A stretch of DNA of 64,000 nt from Gracilimonas sp031581265 (GCF_031581265.1 NZ_JAVLBQ010000012.1:7322-71321), one strand, 5' to 3'. Shown: positions 50,785 through 61,070, numbered from the stretch's first letter. Numbers and translations: made by a program. The notes: generated by a model not told the origin, from the sequence alone.

Positions 50785-51753
50785 TCACCAAGGTAAATTT
50801 TCCAAATCCACATTTCCACCGGTGATAATAATACCGACTTTCTTTCCTTTTACATCCACTTTCCCATCAAATACCGCAGCTACAGGAACTGCGCAAGACG
50901 CTTCGATAATCATATTCAAACGTTCCCAAACATAACGCATAGCCTCCACTATAGATTCTTCAGGTACAGTAACAATATCATCCACATACTCAATGATGAT
51001 GGAAAAGGGGAGTTTGCCCAAAGAAGTACGGAGTCCGTCGGCAATGGTATTGGGGTTTTGAACAGGGATCAGTTTTCCCTCTTTAAAAGATTGGTAAGCA
51101 TCATTAGCATTGGCAGGTTCAGCTCCAATAACTTGGATATTGGGTTTTATGGCTTTAGCCGCTATTGCCGTTCCGCTCAATAATCCACCTCCGCCAACAG
51201 GAGCAATTATGATATCAAGGTCGGGATGATCTTCCAACAACTCCATGGCACAAGTCCCCTGACCGGCAATAATACGGGCATCATCATAAGGGTGAATGAA
51301 GGTGGCACCAGTTCGTTTTACTACTTTTTCCAGGGTAGTTTCCCTGGCTTCCAAAGTGGATTCACAAAAAGTCACTTCAGCCCCGTAATTTTTTACGGCT
51401 TTCACTTTCACTTTTGGGGCGTTTTCAGGCATCACCACGTAAGCGGGTATGCCTCGGAGTTTAGCCGCTAATGCAACAGCCTGTGCATGATTTCCTGAAG
51501 AGTGAGTTGCTACGCCGTTCGTAGCCTCTTCTTCACTAAGCGAGAAAATAGCATTGGAAGCCCCGCGAAATTTAAAGGCGCCGACTTTTTGAAAATTTTC
51601 ACATTTAAAGAAAATTTCACTCCCGGTCTTTTCATTTACCTGTTTACTGGTTAGTACGGGAGTTCTGTGGGCATAACCTGCAATACGCTCTTGCGCTTCT
51701 TTGATAGTTTCAATTTTTGGGGTAGTGTGAGTAGTGTTCATATTTTTTTCCAT
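50785..51753 (-). CDS. PLP-dependent threonine/serine ammonia-lyase-like enzyme
   Basis: Fold-type II pyridoxal-phosphate enzyme of 322 residues. The PLP lysine is in VGAFKFRGASNA, the phosphate-binding loop in APVGGGGLLSGTA, and the Ser/Asn loop in THSSGNHAQAVALAAKLRG. It has no C-terminal ACT regulatory domain, so it is the short catabolic form (TdcB, serine racemase or 3-hydroxyaspartate ammonia-lyase types). Which amino acid is used cannot be told by eye. The first residues MEKNM offer two starts (51753 or 51741). Monocistronic. Confidence 0.88.
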   Translation of the reverse strand: MEKNMNTTHTTPKIETIKEAQERIAGYAHRTPVLTSKQVNEKTGSEIFFKCENFQKVGAFKFRGASNAIFSLSEEEATNGVATHSSGNHAQAVALAAKLRGIPAYVVMPENAPKVKVKAVKNYGAEVTFCESTLEARETTLEKVVKRTGATFIHPYDDARIIAGQGTCAMELLEDHPDLDIIIAPVGGGGLLSGTAIAAKAIKPNIQVIGAEPANANDAYQSFKEGKLIPVQNPNTIADGLRTSLGKLPFSIIIEYVDDIVTVPEESIVEAMRYVWERLNMIIEASCAVPVAAVFDGKVDVKGKKVGIIITGGNVDLENLPW

Positions 51754-51988
51754 GTCTTAAAATTCATATAAATCCCCAAAAAAGAAAAGGACTTATTTAG
51801 GAGTAATAGAGTGTAACGATATAGATCTATGGGTCAATGTTTTAGCCAGCTAATTATCTTTAAATTTTCAGAGTTTAACACCCCCCGGTCCTTTTTAAAT
51901 GACTCAATTGATTACATTTTCCAAAATGTAAAACTACATTAGAAGGATAAATAAAATCTTTAGGGATAAATTAAATTTAGTCAGTTAA

Positions 51989-54235
51989 ATGAGGTTAAAA
52001 ATATTATGTAGTTGTCTATTAGTGATTCTACTAACGGCCACTAGTTATTCACAATCAACTATAGAAATTCAAAGGTTATCTGAACCTATTATTTTTGATG
52101 GTAAAGTAGACGAATCTGCCTGGAATAAAATTAATCCATATATGATGGTTCAATATGAACCGGTTTTTTTGGGAGAGATGAGCGAAAAAACAGAAGTGAG
52201 AACGGCTTATGATGATCAGTATCTTTATGTATCGGCCAAGTTATTTACCAGTGATCCTTCCACCATTACTGCCAATAGTTTGTATCGTGACAGGTACAGC
52301 GGAGATGATGTTTTTGCGGTAGTACTGGATCCTTTTAATGATGATCAAAACGGATTGCGGTTTTTTACCAATCCTGCCGGAACAAGGTTTGATCAGTCCA
52401 TTGCAAACGATGCGAATAGAACCGGTGGAAGCAGACCAATAAATGATAGCTGGGATACCCACTGGGATGTTGAGACTACACAGAATAATGAGGGGTGGTA
52501 TGTTGAAATGAGGATCCCGTTTTCCAGTATTGGCTTTCAAAGTAATGAGGGCGTAGCTGAAATGGGATTGATTGTATATCGTTGGCTTTCAAAACACAAT
52601 GAAAGGCACATATTCCCCGAGATACCTCCCAACTGGGATGAAGCAAATATAAAACCCTCAAAAGCCCAGGATATTACACTTAATAATGTGGATGCCCCTA
52701 AGCCTGTATATTTTACTCCATATGTTTTAGGTGGTTTCCTCCAGCAAAATACAAATACGTTAAATGAGTCTGGTACAGCATATGTCTATGATGAGGATAT
52801 AAAAAGAGAGCTTGGGTTCGACATAAAATATAATGTCACAAATAATCTGACGCTAGATTTGACGGCTAATACAGATTTTGCACAGGTGGAAAATGATGAA
52901 CAGCGATTAAATTTAACTCGTTTTTCAATTTTCTTTCCCGAAAAGAGACAGTTTTTTCAGCAGCGTTCAGGCCTTTTTGACTTTAATTTTGGAGATACCC
53001 GACTTTTTTATAGCCGTAAAATTGGGCTGGACAACCGGGGAAGACCCGTTAGAATTTATGGTGGAGCAAGGTTGACGGGAAGAGTAGGTGACTTGGATGT
53101 AGGCTTTTTAAATCTTCAAACGGAATCAAGTCCAAACCTGCCTTCTGAAAATTTTGGGGTTTTAAGGCTTAAGCAAGGCGTTCTAAATCCGAGTTCATAC
53201 GCAGGCGGGATTGTAACCAGTCGTATAGGTGCCGACGGAAAGTCTAATGTAGTTTTGGGCTTGGATACAGATTTAAATTTATTCGCCGATGATTATTTGA
53301 CCTTGCGTATTAGCCAATCTCATGACAGTGGTGTACCTGAAAGTAGTAGAAATAATTTTAGTGACAACAGCATTTTCAGGCTTTCCTGGGAACGAAGAGC
53401 CAGTACAGGATTTTTATATCAATTTTATGTAAATAGGTCCGGCCAGTATTTTGATCCCGGTATAGGCTTCTACAGGACAAGGAATACTTCTGATTATTTT
53501 TATAACCTGGATTATGGATGGAGACCCGGTGCAAATTCAATCTTTAGTAAGCATTCTGTTAGTATCGAGAGCGAAAATATTTTAGAAAATGATTCTTACG
53601 ATCTCAGAAGTCGATCAACCTCATTCAGATGGAGCAGCAGATTTAAGAATAGCAGTTTTATTTGGTCTTCTATTAATTACAAACAAGAGCATTTATTACC
53701 TACTGAAGCCTTTAATTTAGCCGGTAAAATTTTTGTTCCTGTAGCAGACTATGAGTTTTTTGATGGATTTATAATGTACAGTACGCCTCGTACCAACAAA
53801 CTTATGAGTAGGTTTACCTTACAACTTGGTGAATTGTTTGACGGAACACGAACACAAATTAAAATTGATCCAAGGTTTGTAGCTAATCTTCATCTTGAAC
53901 TTTCCGGAAGCTACCAATTAACCATGTTGCGTTTTCCAGACATTGATGGAAGAGAGCAAACAGATTATAATGCACATGTTGGAAGTCTAAAGGGACAATT
54001 TGCGTTCAATAAAAAGATTTCTTCCAGTGTTTTTGTACAGTACAGTAATGTAGCTGAATTAGTTGGCGCCAATTACAGATTTCGTTACAATTTCAGGGAA
54101 GGACAAGATCTATGGATTGTCTTTGATCAAACCATAAATACGGTACTTGAAGGTTCATCATTTAATAATGTAGAGTTACCAAGAAATCAGAGCCGCTCAA
54201 TTCTGATTAAATACACCCATACTTTTAAAATGTAG
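51989..54235 (+). CDS. DUF5916 exported protein with CBM9-like N-terminus
   Basis: Exported protein of 748 residues; signal peptide to about residue 21 (LLTATSYSQ). A CBM9-like domain lies in about 30-235 (LSEPIIFDGKVDESAWNKI, TEVRTAYDDQYLYVSAKLF, EGWYVEMRIPFSSI). The rest, with many short strands such as VNRSGQYFDPGIGFYRTRNTSDYF, is the DUF5916 region that looks like an outer-membrane beta barrel. Common in Bacteroidota and allied phyla, often near peptidase genes; function unknown. The M14 peptidase gene follows after 81 bp on the same strand, so the two could be linked. Confidence 0.85.
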   Translation: MRLKILCSCLLVILLTATSYSQSTIEIQRLSEPIIFDGKVDESAWNKINPYMMVQYEPVFLGEMSEKTEVRTAYDDQYLYVSAKLFTSDPSTITANSLYRDRYSGDDVFAVVLDPFNDDQNGLRFFTNPAGTRFDQSIANDANRTGGSRPINDSWDTHWDVETTQNNEGWYVEMRIPFSSIGFQSNEGVAEMGLIVYRWLSKHNERHIFPEIPPNWDEANIKPSKAQDITLNNVDAPKPVYFTPYVLGGFLQQNTNTLNESGTAYVYDEDIKRELGFDIKYNVTNNLTLDLTANTDFAQVENDEQRLNLTRFSIFFPEKRQFFQQRSGLFDFNFGDTRLFYSRKIGLDNRGRPVRIYGGARLTGRVGDLDVGFLNLQTESSPNLPSENFGVLRLKQGVLNPSSYAGGIVTSRIGADGKSNVVLGLDTDLNLFADDYLTLRISQSHDSGVPESSRNNFSDNSIFRLSWERRASTGFLYQFYVNRSGQYFDPGIGFYRTRNTSDYFYNLDYGWRPGANSIFSKHSVSIESENILENDSYDLRSRSTSFRWSSRFKNSSFIWSSINYKQEHLLPTEAFNLAGKIFVPVADYEFFDGFIMYSTPRTNKLMSRFTLQLGELFDGTRTQIKIDPRFVANLHLELSGSYQLTMLRFPDIDGREQTDYNAHVGSLKGQFAFNKKISSSVFVQYSNVAELVGANYRFRYNFREGQDLWIVFDQTINTVLEGSSFNNVELPRNQSRSILIKYTHTFKM

Positions 54236-54316
54236 AGTGGCATTTATTCTTAGCAAAATACCTTTATTTTAAAGTGTTAATTAAAGCCAAATAGCGTTAA
54301 CCAAATCATTTTACAC

Positions 54317-56911
54317 ATGAAACAAACAGTTACTATTCTCGCGTTTTTGCTGACATCTACTTTTGCTTTTGCGCAGCAAGATGCTTTCGAACGTTTTCAA
54401 TTTCACCCGGATATCAGCTATGACACCGATATCACATCTCCAGCTGAATATTTAGGGTACGAGATTGGCGAAGAATTTACTTTTCACCATCAAGTGATGG
54501 GATATTTTGAAAACCTGGACGAAGAGTCTGATAAGATTACCTTCCACAAGTATGGCACAACCTATGAGGGGCGTGTTCTGAATTATGCGGTGATATCCTC
54601 CGAAGAAAATATGGATAATATAGAATCCATTCGAAGTGGAAACGTAGAGCTCGCCAATAATCCGGAAGATTCGTCTATAGAGGACCGGCCTATTGTAGTT
54701 TGGTTGAGTTATAACGTGCATGGCAATGAACCTTCAAGCAGTGAAGCGGCTATGCAAGCGGCTTATCGTTTAGTAGCGGGCAATGACAGTGAGACCGAAA
54801 ACTGGCTGGAAAATGCAGTTGTTATTATCGATCCGATGATAAACCCCGATGGTCGCGATCGATATGTGTATTGGTATAAATCTGCGCGGGCAAATATCTT
54901 GAACAAAAATACTGATGATCTGGAACATGATGAAATATGGCCGGGTGGACGTACCAATCACTATTGGTTTGATCTGAACCGTGACTGGGTATGGTTGGTA
55001 CATCCTGAGTCCCAGGGCCGTATTGCTGCTTATCAGCAGTGGATGCCGCAAGTACACATGGATTTTCATGAACAGGGTTATAACAACAACTATTTTGCCA
55101 TGCCGGGAACAACTCCAAGAAACCTTGAGCTTCCTGCAGAATATGATAAATGGGCAGATGAATTTGGTCGCGGACTCATCGAAGAATTTGATAAAGCCAA
55201 TGTAAACTATGCCACCAGAGAAGCCTTCGATTTCTTCTACCCGGGTTACGGTTCTTCCTATCCCAGTGTGATGGGTGGAATTGGGATGCTGGCTGAACAA
55301 GGCGGCCACAGTAGCGGAGGTCGCGCAGTTGAAACTGACGATGGATATATATTGACTTTAAGACAACGTGTCTTTGATCATTATACAAATAGTATAGCTG
55401 TAGTAAGTACCTCTGTAGAGAACAAAGAAGGACTACTGGGTTATTTCAAAAATTCAGTTTCTCCCTCCAGTCAAAAGGGAAATACTAAAGCGTACGTTCT
55501 CAAAAATAATTCAAATGATTACACCTATCAGGTAGTAAATCTGTTGCTAAAACATAATGTACAGATAGAAAGAGCAACGGAAGATTTCAACCAGCGAAAC
55601 TCTTACAGCTATTGGGATGGAAGTTCATCAACCCAAAATTTTGAAGCTGGTGATTTTATTATCAAAACCGATCAGCCTAAGCACCTTTTTGTAAATACGC
55701 TGTTCCGAAACCAAATGGAGATTGAAGATTCAGTCATGTATGATATGGCGACTTGGTCCATTCCATTAGCCTATAACCTGGATGCGGCCTGGACAACAAG
55801 CAATGTAGGAGCCTCAACTGAGATAGTAACCGAAGAGCTGAGTTATCCAATGGCTTTTGAAAATCAGGGTGCTCAGTATGCCTATGTCATTGACTGGAAA
55901 CAGCGACACGCACCAAAAGCCTTGGCAAAACTGTGGGATATGGGATATAACGTACGCAGTGCAGGCAGGACTTTCACTTACGAAGGTACAACCTACACCG
56001 AAGGTAGTTTGATAGTCTTAATCGGACGAAATTATGAGAAGAGGTCTCAAATTCACTACGATATGAGTCAGCTTGCTGAAGAAGCCAATGTAGTTGTTGA
56101 AGGATTTGATACCGGAAGGATGGATGAAGGTATGGATCTTGCTTCATCTGATAGTGAACCGGTTCAAAAGCCTAATGTAGCCTTGATGGTTGATTCTCCC
56201 TTCAGCTCTTATACTGCCGGACAATTATGGTTCCTCTTTGATCAATGGACAGAGTTTGGCATAAACCGTATACGTGCTGGAAGTTTCGGTGCAGGCGATT
56301 TGAATGAGTATGATGTAATACTGCTGCCCGGCTCTTGGGGTGGACTTAGCGGTGTTTGGAGTGATTCTGATATAGATGCTCTGAAATCGTGGGTTCGCAA
56401 TGGTGGGGTCCTGATTGGCACCGAAGGAAGTGGATCATGGTTAACTAAAGACAGATCAGGATTTACCGGTGTTGAACTCTACCAAGAGGAAGAAGAGGAA
56501 GACAGTACTGAAGTTGACGAAAAAGCTTATACCAAATATGCCGATCGTGAAGATGTATTTGGACTGGAGAGAATCCCCGGTTCTGCGTTTAAAGGGGTGA
56601 TCGATAATACGAACCCATTGGCCTTTGGATTACCAGAAACGCTCTATTCTCTGAAATTTGGCGATGATGGTCTTGTACCAACAACATCCATGCAGACCGT
56701 TGGGTATTATGCTAAAGAAGGTGAAGTATTGGCCTCCGGATATGCGTCCGAGGAGAATAAAGAGAAAGCCAAGGGCAAAGCTTTTGCTGCTGTACAGAAT
56801 ATGGGAAGCGGGAAAGTGGTATTTCTGCTCGATAATACTCAGTATCGCATGTTTTGGGTTGGACCAAGCCGAATGGTACAGAATGCCGTGATGTTGCTAC
56901 CTGGCTTCTAA
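54317..56911 (+). CDS. exported M14 zinc carboxypeptidase
   Basis: Secreted peptidase of 864 residues with signal peptide (AFLLTSTFAFAQ). The M14 domain covers about 50-400: zinc site NVHGNEPSSSEA gives His135 and Glu138, substrate Arg/Asn region DPMINPDGRDRYVYWY, DLNRDWVW, and the third-ligand region QVHMDFHEQG; the catalytic Glu is probably in GMLAEQGGHSSGG. The second half (about 500-864) includes a class-I-glutamine-amidotransferase-like Rossmann region (ALMVDSPFSSYTAG, DVILLPGSWGGLSG, GGVLIGTEGSGSW). It likely trims peptides for nutrition. A strong terminator follows. Confidence 0.9.
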   Translation: MKQTVTILAFLLTSTFAFAQQDAFERFQFHPDISYDTDITSPAEYLGYEIGEEFTFHHQVMGYFENLDEESDKITFHKYGTTYEGRVLNYAVISSEENMDNIESIRSGNVELANNPEDSSIEDRPIVVWLSYNVHGNEPSSSEAAMQAAYRLVAGNDSETENWLENAVVIIDPMINPDGRDRYVYWYKSARANILNKNTDDLEHDEIWPGGRTNHYWFDLNRDWVWLVHPESQGRIAAYQQWMPQVHMDFHEQGYNNNYFAMPGTTPRNLELPAEYDKWADEFGRGLIEEFDKANVNYATREAFDFFYPGYGSSYPSVMGGIGMLAEQGGHSSGGRAVETDDGYILTLRQRVFDHYTNSIAVVSTSVENKEGLLGYFKNSVSPSSQKGNTKAYVLKNNSNDYTYQVVNLLLKHNVQIERATEDFNQRNSYSYWDGSSSTQNFEAGDFIIKTDQPKHLFVNTLFRNQMEIEDSVMYDMATWSIPLAYNLDAAWTTSNVGASTEIVTEELSYPMAFENQGAQYAYVIDWKQRHAPKALAKLWDMGYNVRSAGRTFTYEGTTYTEGSLIVLIGRNYEKRSQIHYDMSQLAEEANVVVEGFDTGRMDEGMDLASSDSEPVQKPNVALMVDSPFSSYTAGQLWFLFDQWTEFGINRIRAGSFGAGDLNEYDVILLPGSWGGLSGVWSDSDIDALKSWVRNGGVLIGTEGSGSWLTKDRSGFTGVELYQEEEEEDSTEVDEKAYTKYADREDVFGLERIPGSAFKGVIDNTNPLAFGLPETLYSLKFGDDGLVPTTSMQTVGYYAKEGEVLASGYASEENKEKAKGKAFAAVQNMGSGKVVFLLDNTQYRMFWVGPSRMVQNAVMLLPGF

Positions 56912-56937
56912 AGAAATCACATATTACTATTGAGATG

Positions 56938-56974
56938 AAAATGGTTCAAGCTTCAAGCTTGGACCATTTTTTTT
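56938..56974 (+). terminator. rho-independent terminator after the M14 gene
   Basis: AATGGTTCAAGCT and AGCTTGGACCATT form a near-perfect stem (one G-U) with a TTCA loop, followed by T8. Confidence 0.9.
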
Positions 56975-57081
56975 GCTATTTAATAAGAGTAAACGATAGT
57001 TGCAGTGTTATAAATCTCTGTTATATTAGCAGCTGATTATATTCTTGATCCCCCCTATTTAAATTCAATTAACCTGCTACT

Positions 57082-58353
57082 ATGAAAAAGTTAAGATTTT
57101 ACGGTTTATCCTTACTAATTCTGTTTTTTGTTGCATCCTGCACCTTAAAGACAGAGAATCAGCAACAACCCTACGTTTATGCACAGGATGAAGAGCTGGT
57201 TGAAGCCCTTGATGAGGTCTTAGAAAATCAGGTAGCACTTGGCCGAATAGCTGGGGGAGTGGCGATGGTCTCAAAAGAGGATACGATTATTGCTCGCAAA
57301 GCGTGGGGCTGGAATAATAGGGAAGAATAAGAGCTCATGGAAACTGATGACCTGTTTCGAATAGCTTCCATGACAAAAATCATTACAACCACCGCTATTT
57401 TACAGCTTTATGAAGATGGAAAACTTTCTTTGAATGATTCAGTTAAAAAATACATCCCTGAATTTGACGATCCTGTTGTGCTGACCGAATTCAACGAAGA
57501 AACGGGGAATTATGAAACCCGGCCTGCTGATCGCGAGATTACCATTCATGACTTGCTTACACATACTTCAGGAGTGGCTTATGGATTCACAAACAGCACT
57601 TTTTCAAGGATATTTACAGAGGCCGGTGTTCCGGATCTGGGTACGGAAGACTCCGTTTTCATTGAAGAAACCATGGCTGTTTTAGCAGATTTACCATTAG
57701 CTCATGATCCGGGAGAGCAATTTACCTATGGGCTGAACACCGATGTTCTGGGGCGGGTAGTTGAAGTAGCCTCCGGATTTTCACTCGCTGAGTACTTCGA
57801 GACGCATATATTTGAGCCGCTGAATTTGGAAGATATCGGGTTCTATCATCCCGGAAGAACAGGCGATTTAACCCGATTATATACCATTCAGGACAGCTCA
57901 CTGGTTCCATATCCTGAGGATGATTATGGGCTAATCACTCCAAATTTTCCTGTTAGCGGAGCGATGACCTACTATTCCGGAGGTGCTGGGTTAACCTCTT
58001 CAACTGCCGACTATCATACATTTTTATCAGCTTTGCACAATGGTGGTGCATGGAATGGTGTGCGAATACTTGAAGAAGAAACAGTAGATTTGATGAGCTC
58101 AAATCAGATTGGAGAGCTTGATTTGGATGGGAATAAATTTGGATATGGACTCATGATAACTACAGAAGAAGGGTATGAGGCCGGTAAAAGATCAGCAGGA
58201 AGTTTAAGCTGGGGTGGAGCCTTTCAAAGCACGTACTGGATGGATCCTGAATACGACATGGTCGTAATTTTGATGACGCAGGTGCTACCGTCTATGGGAC
58301 AGGCAGAGTTTTATGATGATTTTGAAAGAGCTGTTTACGAATCAGTAGAATAG
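57082..58353 (+). pseudogene. beta-lactamase/CubicO-family serine hydrolase lipoprotein, interrupted by in-frame stop
   Basis: Start ATG 57082: signal peptide with lipobox FFVASC (Cys about 20), then ARKAWGWNNREE and a TAA at 57328-57330. The same frame continues E-L-M-E-T-DDLFRIASMTK, i.e. directly with the catalytic Ser-x-x-Lys motif of class C beta-lactamase-like hydrolases. YGLNTDVLG supplies the Tyr-x-Asn-like motif and YSGGAGLTSS the later part. Reading through gives about 423 codons, a normal size. In family members the stop position is a variable polar residue, so CAA (Gln) to TAA is the simple explanation. The downstream part from ATG 57337 would lack export signals. A pseudogene or a base-call error. 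Confidence 0.85.
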
Positions 58354-58361
58354 AAACGGTG

Positions 58362-58385
58362 GAATGCTATTTAATTTTAGCATTC
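58362..58385. terminator. possible bidirectional hairpin between convergent genes
   Basis: GAATGCTA and TAGCATTC form a perfect 8-bp stem overlapping the last codons of the PepSY gene, between it and the serine hydrolase gene. The T-tract is poor on both strands. Confidence 0.35.
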
Positions 58386-58915
58386 TTCTTCCGCTTTTCG
58401 CGCCTTTTCCTGTTTTTACGTTTTGCAAAATAGGGTATAGAGAAAAGGTAAATTCCTGTGATCCATAAAACAGTGACTACAATACCGGAAGGTAAAAAGA
58501 CCCATAGTTTAGCTGAATCGTGGAACCAAGAGCCATCATGCAGCGATTCCAGTAATTCTGAACGGCGGTAAGCAACTTGTAGAACTTCACTGGTTTCGGT
58601 ATCAATTTGAATTTCCCAACGGTTTGCAGCACGTACCTTTACGATGCCTTGATCAGGTCGCACATCCAATCTGTCAATATCATCCCAAGTTGATATTTCA
58701 GCTTCAGGGACTCCCTTAGAGGCCAATAGGATCTCATCAAAGCTAATAGAAGGAATCGTTGAAACTCCCTGTGTTGAAGGAGGCTGAACCCAATCCACTT
58801 GTTTCTTAACTTGTAAAATTAACCCGGTTACCAGAACAATCAGAAAGGGCAGGGCTATCAAAGCACCTCCCCATCTGTGAACCTTCCTCAGGTCACGACG
58901 CGCATGCCAACTCAT
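58367..58915 (-). CDS. PepSY-associated membrane protein
   Basis: Inner-membrane protein of 182 residues. N-terminal RKVHRWGGALIALPFLIVLVTG is the PepSY_TM opening (about 10-36), a periplasmic PepSY-like domain follows (about 50-125; VKVRAANRWEIQIDTETSEVLQV), then a second membrane helix (about 140-165; LPSGIVVTVLWITGIYLF) and a very basic tail. Relatives are found with iron/siderophore or reductase systems. Here it follows the amidohydrolase gene by 37 bp on the same strand. Role unknown. Confidence 0.82.
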   Translation of the reverse strand: MSWHARRDLRKVHRWGGALIALPFLIVLVTGLILQVKKQVDWVQPPSTQGVSTIPSISFDEILLASKGVPEAEISTWDDIDRLDVRPDQGIVKVRAANRWEIQIDTETSEVLQVAYRRSELLESLHDGSWFHDSAKLWVFLPSGIVVTVLWITGIYLFSIPYFAKRKNRKRREKRKKNAKIK

Positions 58916-58952
58916 GTAAGCTATTCTCTGTGATGAATAAAATAATTAGTAA

Positions 58953-60539
58953 TCAGTAATCCAGCCCGGGTTGGATGATCTCGTATCCTTCTTCAGCTTT
59001 CGCCTGTTCAACCATGTCTGCCACATCTTGTAACATTTGCTTGGCATCAAATACAATACCGTCTTTGATCGTGTATCTTACCCCTCCTTTTCGGATGGGC
59101 TCATTCTCATCATTCACGTAAATGGCACCGGTGCCATAAAGAACTTTCAGGTTTTCCATAGGATTCGCATCCACGATTACCATATCGGCCAGTTTCCCAA
59201 CTTCAATGGTACCCAGTTGATCGTCTACACCAAGTACTTCGGCCGCTTTGAGAGATGCAGATTGAAAAATTTCCAAAGGATGAAAACCGGCTTCACGGAA
59301 CATCTCCATCTCCTGAATGTATCCAAAACCATAGAGTTTGTAGATGTATCCGGCATCAGAACCTAAAGTAACACGACCGCCTTTATTTTTATATTCATTT
59401 ATAAATTGCATCCAGAGACGGAAGTTTTCTTTCCAGGCAATTTCCTGTTCAGTTCCCCATTCCAGCCAATAAGAACCATGTGAAATTTTACTGGGCTTGT
59501 AGAATTCCCAAAGAGAAGGAAGGGTATATTGTTCATGCCATTCAGCTCTTCGTTGTGCACTTAGGTTACGGTTTGCCTCATAGATAGTAAACGTTGGGTT
59601 TAAGGTGAAATCCAGTTCAAGCATTTCATCCATTACGGAATTCCACTTTTCAGAACCGGGTTCTGCAGCTTGTTTCCAAAGTTTCCCGGCTTCCTCAAAT
59701 CGGTGTTGTTCATTGTTGTAATTATAATCCAAAGGATAATCCTGGATGATACGATCTTCAAAAAGCGATTCAGGTAAGCCGTACCAGTGGGTCATTGAAG
59801 TCAGACCCAACTGGGCTGATTTTAACGCATTATTGTACACTACCCGAGTTTGGGCGTGATGCGTCATGGTTCCGAGTCCACGTTTGTTGGCTTCATCAAT
59901 AGCTGCGGCATACACTTTTGGGGAAGCTCCAAAAAACTTGATCCCGTCAGCGCCTGCCTCATCTATCATTCGAACCCAATCACGGGCTTGTTCTGGGGTG
60001 GTAATCTGTTCTCCGTAATTGGAACCAAAACCAATCCATGCTGAAATTCTTGGAGCCGTAATTTCATTATTCTCACTCATCTCTTTATGCCGCAATGTCC
60101 AATCCATTCCGTTTCCTGAACCCGGTTCACGAATGCTTGTTATACCATGAGCCAGCCAAAGTTTATATACATATTCCGGTGTTGTTCCCTGTGCTCCGCC
60201 ACCGGTATGGGCGTGCATATCAAAAAATCCTGGTAATAAATACATGCCTTCTGCATCGAGAACACGCGTATTTTCGTCAGCTTGAGGGCGTCTATTTTCG
60301 TTAATAGGTAAACCGGGATATCCAACGGTACGAATAGAGGCAATACGATTTCCCTCAACAACAATATCGACGGGGCCGGTAGCGGGAGATCCGGTACCAT
60401 CGATTAAGTTCACACCTCGAATGATTAACCTTTCATGGGGTCCGTCGCCCTCAGTACGTTGGGGGGCATCAGGCATTTGTGCATGCAAAGAGAATGACGC
60501 AGCGAGAAAGAAAACAACAAATAGCTTAATTGATTTCAT
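58953..60539 (-). CDS. exported metal-dependent amidohydrolase
   Basis: Amidohydrolase-superfamily protein of 528 residues with signal peptide (LFVVFFLAASFSLHAQ). Metal motifs: HxH in FFDMHAHTGGG (about residue 110), His in MTHHAQTR and MTHWYGLP, and the Asp in TLGSDAGY. IEVGKLADMVIVDANPMENL is the usual C-terminal beta-sandwich motif. It resembles imidazolonepropionase-like/prolidase-like exported hydrolases of this clade, in which the natural substrate is mostly unknown. First of a likely two-gene unit with the PepSY protein. Confidence 0.88.
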   Translation of the reverse strand: MKSIKLFVVFFLAASFSLHAQMPDAPQRTEGDGPHERLIIRGVNLIDGTGSPATGPVDIVVEGNRIASIRTVGYPGLPINENRRPQADENTRVLDAEGMYLLPGFFDMHAHTGGGAQGTTPEYVYKLWLAHGITSIREPGSGNGMDWTLRHKEMSENNEITAPRISAWIGFGSNYGEQITTPEQARDWVRMIDEAGADGIKFFGASPKVYAAAIDEANKRGLGTMTHHAQTRVVYNNALKSAQLGLTSMTHWYGLPESLFEDRIIQDYPLDYNYNNEQHRFEEAGKLWKQAAEPGSEKWNSVMDEMLELDFTLNPTFTIYEANRNLSAQRRAEWHEQYTLPSLWEFYKPSKISHGSYWLEWGTEQEIAWKENFRLWMQFINEYKNKGGRVTLGSDAGYIYKLYGFGYIQEMEMFREAGFHPLEIFQSASLKAAEVLGVDDQLGTIEVGKLADMVIVDANPMENLKVLYGTGAIYVNDENEPIRKGGVRYTIKDGIVFDAKQMLQDVADMVEQAKAEEGYEIIQPGLDY

Positions 60540-60611
60540 GAGTATAATAATGAGTTACAATTTGATTGAGTTAAAGTAGCATAAACAAATGTTGCAAGCC
60601 GTAAAAAATAG

Positions 60612-61070
60612 TTAGAGAAGAAGTGCTCCTTCATGTTTTAATAACCATTCTTTTCTCTTTAGTCCCCCGGCATATCCGATTAATTTATTATCTGAGCCAA
60701 TCACGCGGTGACAAGGAATAACGACCGCAATTGGATTTTTACCATTAGCCCGGCCAACTGCTTGAGAAGCTTTGCTATCGCCTATTCTTTGAGCAATAGT
60801 ACCATAGGTTACAGTTGAGCCTGTGGGTATTTCAAGGAGTTTTTCCCATACTTTTTGTTCAAATTCCGTTCCTTGAGGTTGAAGATCAAGTTGAAATGTA
60901 TCCCGGGTCCCTGAAAAATATTCACGAAGCTGCGTCCGGGCTGATTCCGTATGAGTATCAGGGTCTTCAGGACCGTCTGAATCCATAAATTTTATTTCTG
61001 TGATGGCGTTCCCATTTGATAAAATTCTTAAATAACCAATGGGACTTTCCAGATAACTGACGTAGGTCAA
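60612..61070 (-). CDS. ogt: methylated-DNA--protein-cysteine methyltransferase
   Basis: Suicide DNA-repair protein of 152 residues that removes methyl groups from O6-methylguanine. The acceptor Cys is in IPCHRVIGSDNKLIGYAGG, with the helix-turn-helix region TVTYGTIAQRIGDSKASQAVGRANGKNP before it. The N-terminal Ada-like part is short, so it is of Ogt/MGMT type without an AraC domain. Single gene. Confidence 0.94.
   Translation of the reverse strand: MTYVSYLESPIGYLRILSNGNAITEIKFMDSDGPEDPDTHTESARTQLREYFSGTRDTFQLDLQPQGTEFEQKVWEKLLEIPTGSTVTYGTIAQRIGDSKASQAVGRANGKNPIAVVIPCHRVIGSDNKLIGYAGGLKRKEWLLKHEGALLL

Noticed and set aside
54770..55309. 179-residue ORF on the minus strand
   Set aside because: It lies fully antisense to the conserved M14 zinc-site region and has no recognisable domain or ribosome-binding site.
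57328..57330. TAA as a programmed readthrough or recoded codon
   Set aside because: No readthrough context is recognisable and TAA is the least leaky stop; a simple substitution is more likely.
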